From: Clostridium sp.
GTDB lineage: Bacteria; Bacillota_A; Clostridia; Lachnospirales; Lachnospiraceae
DNA length: 9,036 bases
NCBI GenBank assembly: GCA_023666975.1
Contig: JAMPAW010000136.1
Location: forward strand, 1-9,036
Direction of reading: 5' to 3'
Shown: positions 1-5,841 of the stretch, piece by piece
Numbering within the stretch: the stretch's first letter is position 1
Layout: the number at the start of each line of letters is the position of its first letter
The notes under the pieces: generated by a model
Databases searched by the model: none
What the model was told of the DNA's origin: nothing
Seen by the model: the letters and a program-made list of their open reading frames with translations, nothing else
Translations under genes and position numbers: made by a program

Positions 1-96
1 GTGCAGGCGGTTACTCTTTCACGCTATTTCCACATACCTTGTATATGCTTTAAATAGTTATGTTCTCTTCTACAGAGAATTCAGGGGTGGTAATCA

Positions 97-157
97 TGCG
101 CAAAATGTTTTATTATATATCTATACAACGCATATCTTATAAAACATGAGTTGCGCA
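97..157. repeat. Long imperfect inverted repeat upstream of the lysozyme gene
   Basis: The left arm is TGCGCAA (97-103), one unpaired A, then ATGTTTTAT (105-113). The right arm is ATAAAACAT (139-147), GAG unpaired, then TTGCGCA (151-157). This gives 7 + 9 perfect pairs with a small asymmetric internal loop and a 25-nt AT-rich apical loop. No T-run follows on either strand, so it does not look like an intrinsic terminator. It ends about 24 nt before the lysozyme ribosome binding site, so it could be a structured 5' leader or an operator. I could not place a convincing promoter in positions 1-164, and I see no gene there. Confidence 0.6.
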
Positions 158-197
158 GTTACCAATGCGAACAAAAAGGAAAGGAGTATGTCGTTTC

Positions 198-2081
198 ATG
201 ACGACAACAGATAAAATGTTATTCACAAATATACACTGCAAAAAAATAATTGTTTCTATATTAGTACTCTCATTTTTGCTGATGCCATGCCAAAGTGTTC
301 AGGCAGCAAATGATGACCCCGGTGCAGGGCGTTTATCCGGTGATAATATCCCCGCCGAATTTTATGAAGAGCCCGACTACAAGCTTCCCCATTATGGTTT
401 ATCACGATACGGCATATTTCCTTCCCAAAGTCCCTATACGGGAGGCACTTATCTGCATCAGGACATCTTTGCCGCACGTCCGATTATCCACGGCATTGAT
501 GTAAGCCAGTGGCAGAAAACAATTGACTGGACACAGGTGAAAGCTGCCGGTATCGATTTTGCATTTATCCGGGTAGGCTACAGAGGTTATGGTCAGGCGG
601 GAACGCTCAGTGAGGGGACAAAAGATACCTATTACGACACCAATATGCAGAACGCTATCGCTGCCGGTGTAAAGGTCGGCGTATACATTTTTTCCCAGGC
701 TACCACAACAGCAGAGGCGGTTGAGGAGGCAGACTATATCTTGAATCATCTGGGAAGCTATACCATTTCCATGCCGCTGATTATGGACTACGAGTATGCG
801 TCCGACGCCAAAGACGGCGGCCGAGTTAAAACGGCCAAGCTCTCAAAAGAGGAAGCTACGACTGTCTGTATGGCATTCTGCAACCGAATCGCCGAGGCCG
901 GCTATACCCCTATGGTTTATGCCAACAAAAGTATGTTAGAAGACCAGCTGAATGCTGCAGACCTCACCAATTCCGGATACCGTATCTGGCTTGCGCACTA
1001 TATCGATAGCACTACCTATGCCGGAGCATTTGATTTCTGGCAGTATTCATCTGCCGGGAAGGTCAGCGGAATTGAAGGAAATGTTGATATGAATTTCTAC
1101 TACTCGCAGCCTGGGGATTCCTTTTCGCAGGCACTTAACTCCATTAATGCCGTTTCTGTCACGCCTATTCCTAACCAGTCCTATACCGGCAAAGCACTTA
1201 CCCCCAATGTCACGCTTACCCATCAGGGACAGCCGTTGCAGAGAGATGTCGATTACACGCTGGAATATCAAAATAACAAAAATCTCGGAACGGCTGCCGT
1301 AACAATCAAAGGAATGGGAAGCTTTAACGGCAGCAGACAGATTTTCTTCAAGATTGTACCGGGAAGTGTCGGTACGGTAAAGGCCAAGAAACGTGCCAAT
1401 AACTATATCACATTGTCCTGGAAAAAGAACAGCAAGGTAAATGGATATCAGATATACCGCTCTACCTCGTTAGATGGAACCTATAAAAAAATCAAATCCA
1501 TTTCTTCCAAGTCCACGGTAACCTTTAAAAACACGGGACTTAACAGCGGACAATGCTATTATTATAAGGTTCGCAGTTATATGAAATCCGGCGGAAAGAC
1601 TTACTATGGTGATTTTTCACCGCTTACTACCTATACCAAGGCAGACAGTACGACCAAAACCGCCACGGCGAAAACAGACAGCATTTTGTACAGCTGTACT
1701 ACAGAAGATGCGGAATTATACACGGTTACACCAATTGCTGCCGGCACTGCCATGCCGGTCACCTACCTGACTCTCGATGAATACGGCGATACATGGTATT
1801 ATGTCACTTGCCAGCAAAACGGCACCTCCTATAAGGGCTATGTTCCGGCAGCTTCGGTAACCGTGACAGAGCAGGGGAAGGTTGCCAATACCAAAACGGT
1901 AAATGTGCGCAAATCCGCCAGCATTACCTCCAAAAAGCTCACCACGCTTAAGAAGAACAAAAAGGTAACGATTCTTTCCTCAAAAAAGAAAAAGGGTATG
2001 CTATGGTATAAGGTCACCTTCAAAAAGAACGGCGACGACTATACCGGCTGGATTGCCTCGCCTTATATCAAAAAAATATAA
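198..2081 (+). CDS. Secreted GH25 lysozyme with Ig-like, FnIII and two SH3-type domains
   Basis: This is probably a 1,4-beta-N-acetylmuramidase that cleaves peptidoglycan outside the cell. The reading frame is open from ATG 165, but AAGGAG at 181-186 lies 11 nt before the in-frame ATG at 198, so that start is preferred (627 aa). Residues below are numbered from the 165 start. A signal peptide has a hydrophobic core at about 28-41 and a likely cut after VQA (about 47). The GH25 domain spans about 107-315, with HGIDVSQWQ (Asp112) and the catalytic-type MDYE (Asp208, Glu210). An Ig-like domain of the type common in clostridial surface proteins follows (about 328-400), then a fibronectin type III-like domain (about 402-491, with LSWKK and GYQIYRS). 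Two SH3-type wall-binding modules follow (about 515-567 and 572-638). The last is very lysine-rich, which would suit binding to anionic wall polymers. There is no LPXTG motif, so retention is probably through the SH3 modules. It could be an autolysin or act on neighbouring bacteria. Confidence 0.9.
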   Translation: MTTTDKMLFTNIHCKKIIVSILVLSFLLMPCQSVQAANDDPGAGRLSGDNIPAEFYEEPDYKLPHYGLSRYGIFPSQSPYTGGTYLHQDIFAARPIIHGIDVSQWQKTIDWTQVKAAGIDFAFIRVGYRGYGQAGTLSEGTKDTYYDTNMQNAIAAGVKVGVYIFSQATTTAEAVEEADYILNHLGSYTISMPLIMDYEYASDAKDGGRVKTAKLSKEEATTVCMAFCNRIAEAGYTPMVYANKSMLEDQLNAADLTNSGYRIWLAHYIDSTTYAGAFDFWQYSSAGKVSGIEGNVDMNFYYSQPGDSFSQALNSINAVSVTPIPNQSYTGKALTPNVTLTHQGQPLQRDVDYTLEYQNNKNLGTAAVTIKGMGSFNGSRQIFFKIVPGSVGTVKAKKRANNYITLSWKKNSKVNGYQIYRSTSLDGTYKKIKSISSKSTVTFKNTGLNSGQCYYYKVRSYMKSGGKTYYGDFSPLTTYTKADSTTKTATAKTDSILYSCTTEDAELYTVTPIAAGTAMPVTYLTLDEYGDTWYYVTCQQNGTSYKGYVPAASVTVTEQGKVANTKTVNVRKSASITSKKLTTLKKNKKVTILSSKKKKGMLWYKVTFKKNGDDYTGWIASPYIKKI

Positions 2082-2097
2082 TTGATAAAATTTTCAA

Positions 2098-2126
2098 TTG
2101 ACTTTCCGGTTTGATTGGGCTACAAT
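2098..2126 (+). promoter_or_regulatory. Sigma-A promoter for the T-box/thrS transcript
   Basis: The -35 box is TTGACT (2098-2103) and the -10 box is TACAAT (2121-2126), separated by exactly 17 nt. Each box matches consensus at 5 of 6 positions. Transcription should begin near 2133, just before the first conserved T-box element. The promoter begins 17 nt after the lysozyme stop codon, so the thrS unit has its own promoter. Confidence 0.85.
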
Positions 2127-2132
2127 CGGATT

Positions 2133-2438
2133 ATATTGATAACGCAATGACGAGGACAGTAGGTTGGAATCCTGGCGACAGAGAGGGCTTACAATGGCTG
2201 GAATAAGCCCGGACAGGACCCGATTGAAAACCACCTCCGAGCAGCCTTTAATACAGGCCGGTGACTCCGATATCGTCATCAAGAGGTGTCTGTTATGCAC
2301 ACATCTGGCATTTCATTATGGTATGCAGCCTTTTGCCATAATCCATGAATGACTGTACCGGATGTTGGTAATAATAGAAATTAGGGTGGAACCGCGATAT
2401 ATCGTCCCTGACATATGATTATGTCAGGGATTTTTTTG
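2133..2438 (+). promoter_or_regulatory. T-box riboswitch leader, threonine specifier
   Basis: The leader RNA senses the charging state of tRNA-Thr. The conserved stem I opening GACGAGGACAGTAGG is at about 2149-2163. A stem I hairpin follows, with arms GGGCTT and AAGCCC. The specifier region reads GAAAACCACCTCCGAG (2226-2240). ACC occurs at 2230-2232 and again at 2233-2235, and both are threonine codons; I favour the first. The 14-nt T-box AGGGTGGAACCGCG is at 2383-2396. Its TGGA bulge (2387-2390) would pair with the tRNA acceptor end and expects a U discriminator base. The terminator follows directly. The specifier agrees with thrS being the regulated gene. The first reading frame after the leader is not thrS but a small membrane protein. 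Confidence 0.95.
2405..2437 (+). terminator. T-box regulated intrinsic terminator
   Basis: The perfect 10-bp stem is TCCCTGACAT (2405-2414) pairing with ATGTCAGGGA (2421-2430). It has a 6-nt loop and is followed by seven T residues (2431-2437). It lies 9 nt after the 14-nt T-box element, the expected position for the structure that competes with the antiterminator. Read-through would require uncharged tRNA-Thr. Confidence 0.95.
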
Positions 2439-2472
2439 TACATCCATAACCAAAGAAAGGAGGCGTTTATCC

Positions 2473-2739
2473 ATGAATCTGTTAGAAAACTTAACCTGTA
2501 CACTATCTGACGCCAAAGAAGTGCTATGGGATACCATAGCTGACATGAAAGAATCTCTCTGCCACTTTTTTGATGACGAAATGTGCGTAACCAGAAAAAG
2601 CATTTTTATCCTATGTACAATTTCCGGACTTATCGGAATCCTTTATGGCTTCTTGATTTCCCCTGTTAAAAAAGGGATTCAGGTAAATGTAAACAAAAAC
2701 AAAAATTACTATAACAATGACGAAAGTGACTGGGAATAA
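2473..2739 (+). CDS. Small single-pass membrane protein of unknown function in the thrS operon
   Basis: I do not recognise this 88-residue protein. AAAGGAGG (2456-2463) lies 9 nt before the ATG, so translation looks real. Residues 1-42 are polar and probably amphipathic, with three Cys (9, 30, 38). One hydrophobic segment, about 43-63, begins after Arg41-Lys42 and is rich in Ile, Leu and Gly. The tail is first basic (Lys66, Lys67, Lys74, Lys76) and then Asn/Tyr-rich and acidic, ending in ESDWE. Positive charges flank both sides of the membrane segment, so topology cannot be called. It has no signal peptidase site. It sits between the T-box terminator and thrS, 33 nt before the thrS start, so it should share threonine-starvation control. 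A role linked to threonine or to ThrRS is only inferred from position. Confidence 0.8.
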   Translation: MNLLENLTCTLSDAKEVLWDTIADMKESLCHFFDDEMCVTRKSIFILCTISGLIGILYGFLISPVKKGIQVNVNKNKNYYNNDESDWE

Positions 2740-2772
2740 TTTAGAGACTATTAAGAAAGGATGAATATCACC

Positions 2773-4782
2773 ATGAAAATCACGTTAAAAGACAACTCAT
2801 TTAAGGAATACGAAGGCGCAATGAGCGTACTGGATATCGCCAAGGATATCAGTGAGGGACTTGCCAGAGCCGCCTGCGCCGGCGAGGCAGACGGCAAAGT
2901 TGTGGATTTACGAACCATGATTGACCATGATTGCCACTTAAATATCTTAACCTTCGATGACGAAGCCGGTAAAAAGGCATTCCGCCATACTGCGGCCCAT
3001 ATTTTGGCGCAGGCCGTTAAACGCCTTTATCCGGATGCAAAATGCACAATCGGTCCCGCCATTGATGATGGCTTTTACTATGACTTTGACATGCCACCGC
3101 TCGGCCGGGAAGAACTGGACAAAATCGAAGCGGAAATGAAAAAAATTGTCAAAAAAAACATTCCGATTCGCAGCTATGTCCTCCCACGCGACAAGGCACT
3201 GCAGCTGATGACAGACAAAAACGAACCATATAAAGTGGAATTAATTAATGACCTTCCGGAAGATGCTGAGTTAAGTTTCTACGAACAGGGAGATTTTACC
3301 GACCTATGCGCCGGACCTCATTTAATGAGTACCAAACCGGTCAAATTCTTTAAGCTGACCTCTTCCTCCGGTGCCTATTGGAGAGGCAATTCCGACAACA
3401 AAATGCTGACACGTATTTATGGTACTGCTTTTACCAAGAAGGAAGATTTAAACGACCGTCTGGAATTTCTGGAAAATATTAAAAAACGGGATCATAACCG
3501 TTTAGGACGGGAATTGGAGTTATTTACGACTGTGGATATCATCGGTCAGGGACTTCCGTTGATGATGCCCAAAGGGGCAAAAATCATCCAGACACTCCAG
3601 CGTTGGATTGAGGATTTGGAGGACAACGAATGGGGGTATGTCAGGACAAAAACTCCTTTAATGGCAAAATCCGACTTATACAAGATGTCCGACCACTGGT
3701 ATCACTATAAAGATGGTATGTTTGTCATGAATGATGACGGTTCAGACTACGAGAATGCCGAAGAGGAAGCTGCTTCAGAAAATATTCCGGAGACAAAATC
3801 AGGCAAAGAGCTTATGGCGCTCCGTCCGATGACATGTCCATTCCAATATTTTGTTTACAAAGCAAAACAGCACAGCTACCGTGATCTTCCATACCGTATG
3901 GGAGAAACATCGACGCTATTCCGCAATGAGGATTCCGGAGAAATGCACGGTTTGACCCGTGTGCGTCAATTTACGATTTCAGAGGGGCATTTAATCTGTA
4001 CACCTGAACAAATGGTGGAAGAATTCAAAGGGTGTATGGCATTGGCAAAGCATTGCCTGACCACTCTCGGCGTAGAAGAAGATGTGACCTACCATTTATC
4101 AAAATGGGACCCTGAAAATCCCGATAAATATCTGGGGGAACCAGAGGTGTGGGAAGAAACACAGCAGCATATGCGCGATATCATGAATGAATTGGATATC
4201 CCGTTTACTGAAGATGTAGGAGAAGCTGCTTTCTACGGTCCCAAAATTGATATCAATGCCAAAAATGTATACGGCAAAGAGGATACCATGATTACCATTC
4301 AATGGGATGCGCTTCTTGCAGAACGTTTTGACATGTATTATGTGGACAAGGACGGCGAAAAGAAACGCCCCTATATTATCCACAGAACTTCCATGGGCTG
4401 TTATGAGAGAACACTTGCATGGCTCATTGAAAAATATGCCGGTGCATTTCCTACATGGCTAGCCCCGGAGCAGGTCCGCATTCTCCCCATTTCCGAAAAG
4501 TTCCACACATATGGGGAAGAGATTCTTGCCACGCTTAAGAAAAATGGCATTCTCGCCACTATGGACGACCGTTCCGAAAAAATCGGATACAAAATCAGGG
4601 AAGCGCGCCTCCAAAAATTACCATATATGCTGGTGGTCGGTGCCAACGAAGAAGAGAGCAAAACCGTCTCTGTTCGCAAGCGCGGAGAAAACGGCGACCT
4701 TGGCGCTATGGAGCTTACTGCTTTCATCAACAAAATTTGCGAGGAAATCCGAACAAAATCATTAGTACAAATGGAAAAATAA
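2773..4782 (+). CDS. thrS: Threonine--tRNA ligase (ThrRS)
   Basis: This cytoplasmic class II synthetase charges tRNA-Thr with threonine. The frame is open from ATG 2761, but AAAGGA (2756-2761) overlaps that codon. It lies 11 nt before ATG 2773, so the 669-aa product is preferred. Domains in order, in 669-aa numbering: TGS (about 1-60); editing/SAD domain with HTAAH (72-76) and CAGPH (179-183); catalytic core (about 240-560); C-terminal anticodon-binding domain (about 565-660). The zinc-site residues expected for ThrRS are present: Cys355 in RPMTCP, His406 in SEGH and His537 in IIHRT. The class II arginines are also present, in FRNEDSG (Arg384) and in the motif 3 sequence GCYERT (Arg546). The core carries an acidic insert (about 320-346) just before RPMTCP. 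The position corresponding to E. coli ThrRS Asp383 is Glu404. Full family length and no frameshift. Confidence 0.97.
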   Translation: MKITLKDNSFKEYEGAMSVLDIAKDISEGLARAACAGEADGKVVDLRTMIDHDCHLNILTFDDEAGKKAFRHTAAHILAQAVKRLYPDAKCTIGPAIDDGFYYDFDMPPLGREELDKIEAEMKKIVKKNIPIRSYVLPRDKALQLMTDKNEPYKVELINDLPEDAELSFYEQGDFTDLCAGPHLMSTKPVKFFKLTSSSGAYWRGNSDNKMLTRIYGTAFTKKEDLNDRLEFLENIKKRDHNRLGRELELFTTVDIIGQGLPLMMPKGAKIIQTLQRWIEDLEDNEWGYVRTKTPLMAKSDLYKMSDHWYHYKDGMFVMNDDGSDYENAEEEAASENIPETKSGKELMALRPMTCPFQYFVYKAKQHSYRDLPYRMGETSTLFRNEDSGEMHGLTRVRQFTISEGHLICTPEQMVEEFKGCMALAKHCLTTLGVEEDVTYHLSKWDPENPDKYLGEPEVWEETQQHMRDIMNELDIPFTEDVGEAAFYGPKIDINAKNVYGKEDTMITIQWDALLAERFDMYYVDKDGEKKRPYIIHRTSMGCYERTLAWLIEKYAGAFPTWLAPEQVRILPISEKFHTYGEEILATLKKNGILATMDDRSEKIGYKIREARLQKLPYMLVVGANEEESKTVSVRKRGENGDLGAMELTAFINKICEEIRTKSLVQMEK

Positions 4783-4810
4783 AATGGTTATCAATGACGA
4801 GACTATCCCA

Positions 4811-4845
4811 AATGACGGGTGAAATATCACCCGCCATTTCTTTTT
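4811..4845 (+). terminator. Intrinsic terminator of the thrS operon
   Basis: The stem is AATGACGGGTG (4811-4821) with CACCCGCCATT (4828-4838), 11 bp with one A-C mismatch, and a 6-nt AAATAT loop. A TTTCTTTTT tract (4837-4845) follows. It begins 28 nt after the thrS stop. The minus-strand side has no T-run, so it should stop only rightward transcription. The rest of 4846-4910 shows nothing clear. Confidence 0.88.
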
Positions 4846-4910
4846 GAGAACAAAAAACTTACACACTTTACTTGGCAAACCCTTACACTTGACAATCCTC
4901 GTACTTTTCC

Positions 4911-5597
4911 CTATGAACCAACTACAAGTTTATCCAGCATCTGTCCATAACAGTCTAACCGCTCTCCATGCGATTTCACAACCTTGAACAGCGATGTAAT
5001 ATATGCAAACTGATTATCTACTTCCTCATTTCTCTTCTGATATTGAGAGTACTGAACATACATATCTCTTGTTTCATAAAGAACATTTACCTTCATCGTC
5101 AAATCATTTTCTATCCAGATAAATTTGCGATGCATATATTCCTTAATATCGTCCGTCTGCTGCCATACACCTTGAAGATCAATGGTCAGACTCTGTACAT
5201 CTATCTTCAAGCTCTGTACATCTGCCTTGACTTCTTGCATCTCCTCCTTCAAACTCTGTACATCTGCCTTGACTTCTTGCATCTCCTCCTTCAGACTCTG
5301 TACGTCTGCCTTCACCTCTTCCAAATCGGCTCTGACTTCCTTCATCTCCTCCTTCAGACTCTGCACATCTGCCTTGACTTCCTTCATCTCCTCCTTCAAA
5401 CTCTGTACATCTGCCTTGACTTCCTTCATCTCTTCCTTCAGATTCTGTACATCTGCCTTGACTTCTTTCATCTCCTCCTTCAAGCTCTGTACATCTGCTT
5501 TCACTTCCTTCAGGTCGGAACTTATCTCCCGCAAATTCTCTACCGTTTCTTCCCGCCAAATTACTCTGATATTCTGTAAATCCTGCATGGTTAACAT
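4911..5597 (-). CDS. Repeat-built coiled-coil protein of unknown function
   Basis: A cytoplasmic-looking protein of about 228 aa, with no signal peptide or membrane segment. The frame is open from ATG 5603, but AAAGGAGG (5606-5613) is only 2 nt from that codon and 8 nt from the in-frame ATG at 5597. An upstream GAAGGAG (5614-5620) could serve the 5603 start, so both are possible. Residues are numbered from 5603. A short N-terminal region (1-31) precedes about seven copies of a 14-residue unit, KEVKADVQSLKEEM and close variants (32-132). After them come KIDVQSL and TIDLQGV (133-146) and a unique C-terminal part (147-230). Hydrophobic residues fall at 4-3 spacing throughout (Val34, Val38, Leu41, Met45, Val48), which predicts a long continuous coiled coil. 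The C-terminal part (about 151-225) is also helical-looking, with YETRDMYVQYSQYQKRNEE. Similar repeat proteins are familiar from Lachnospiraceae genomes, but I know of no assigned function. Confidence 0.85.
   Translation of the reverse strand: MLTMQDLQNIRVIWREETVENLREISSDLKEVKADVQSLKEEMKEVKADVQNLKEEMKEVKADVQSLKEEMKEVKADVQSLKEEMKEVRADLEEVKADVQSLKEEMQEVKADVQSLKEEMQEVKADVQSLKIDVQSLTIDLQGVWQQTDDIKEYMHRKFIWIENDLTMKVNVLYETRDMYVQYSQYQKRNEEVDNQFAYITSLFKVVKSHGERLDCYGQMLDKLVVGS
5208..5510 (-). repeat. 42-bp in-frame tandem repeat inside the coiled-coil gene
   Basis: The array encodes four full 14-residue units (residues 32-87), a 7-residue half unit KEVRADL (88-94), two further units (95-122) and a last partial unit (123-132). 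Copies are nearly identical at the DNA level. For example, CTCTGTACATCTGCCTTGAC recurs on the plus strand. Differences are mainly KEV versus QEV or EEV, and QSL versus QNL. Because 42 is a multiple of 3 and the half unit is one heptad, copy-number change preserves both frame and heptad phase. Confidence 0.9.
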
Positions 5598-5637
5598 CTT
5601 CATTTCCTCCTTTCTCCTTCTTATGTCTCTGGCAAAT

Positions 5638-5666
5638 ACATTACCACAAATGATACATTAAGTCAA
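5638..5666 (-). promoter_or_regulatory. Extended -10 promoter for the coiled-coil gene
   Basis: Reading the minus strand, TTGACT (5661-5666) is the -35 box and TAATGT (5638-5643) the -10 box, with a 17-nt spacer. The -35 matches consensus at 5 of 6 positions and the -10 is weak. The spacer ends in TGTGG, which supplies the TG of an extended -10. Transcription would start near 5631, about 34 nt before the 5597 start codon. The spacer resembles that of the promoter at 8786-8814. Confidence 0.6.
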
Positions 5667-5668
5667 TT

Positions 5669-5710
5669 AAATATCTTTGAAAAAAGTATTAAACTTTATT
5701 CAAAATATTT
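5669..5710. repeat. AT-rich inverted repeat between divergent promoters (candidate operator)
   Basis: The outer arms are AAATATCTTTGAA (5669-5681) and TTCAAAATATTT (5699-5710): 12 pairs with one bulged C at 5675. Inside, after an A-A mismatch, AAAGT (5683-5687) pairs with ACTTT (5693-5697) around a 5-nt loop. It starts 2 nt upstream of the minus-strand -35 box and ends 26 nt before the plus-strand -35 box of iorA. That position suits a protein-binding site for one or both promoters. No T-run follows, so it is not an obvious terminator. The low GC raises the chance that it arose by composition alone. Confidence 0.5.
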
Positions 5711-5736
5711 CCTCTAAATAATCTGTGTTTTACTTA

Positions 5737-5765
5737 ATGACAAACAGCGCTATTTCCGTTATAAT
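5737..5765 (+). promoter_or_regulatory. Sigma-A promoter of iorAB
   Basis: ATGACA (5737-5742, 5 of 6 to consensus) and TATAAT (5760-5765, perfect) are separated by 17 nt. Transcription should start near 5772, giving a leader of about 70 nt before iorA. I see no riboswitch in that leader. Confidence 0.8.
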
Positions 5766-5792
5766 AGAAAAGCTATCTTCATATTTATAACG
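5757..5792. repeat. Inverted repeat overlapping the iorA -10 box (candidate operator)
   Basis: CGTTATAA (5757-5764) and TTATAACG (5785-5792) are perfect 8-bp inverted copies separated by 20 nt. The left arm covers most of the -10 box and the right arm lies about +14 to +21. A repressor bound there would block transcription. The outer CG of each arm makes it less likely to be pure AT-rich coincidence, but it is short. Confidence 0.35.
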
Positions 5793-5841
5793 TACTGAAA
5801 ATAAACAGCATAAATAACACACTAAAGCAAGGAGGACTCTC

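Noticed and set aside
1..96. Possible promoter boxes upstream of the lysozyme, for example TTTCCA (27-32) with TTAAAT (50-55).
   Set aside because: The matches to consensus are weak and other equally poor pairs exist in this AT-rich stretch, so no promoter was called.
2080..2099. AATTGA...TCAATT inverted repeat right after the lysozyme stop, considered as a terminator.
   Set aside because: The stem has only one G-C pair, no proper T-run follows, and it overlaps the -35 box of the next promoter, so I could not support it as a terminator.
2094..2352. Short open frames inside the thrS leader: minus 2094-2300 and plus 2164-2352.
   Set aside because: The segment is accounted for by the T-box RNA (stem I, specifier, T-box, terminator), and neither frame has a convincing ribosome binding site.
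5208..5510. Evenly repeated DNA considered as a CRISPR array.
   Set aside because: The 42-bp units abut without unique spacers, are in frame with a coding region and encode a heptad pattern, so this is a protein-coding tandem repeat.
4968..5661. Three long open frames overlapping the coiled-coil gene: plus strand 4968-5579 and 5182-5661, and minus strand 5179-5559.
   Set aside because: They stay open because a 42-bp repeat without stops in those frames is copied many times. The predicted products are low-complexity, they lack a well-placed ribosome binding site, and the minus-strand frame at 4911-5597 has a promoter, a strong ribosome binding site and a coherent heptad pattern.
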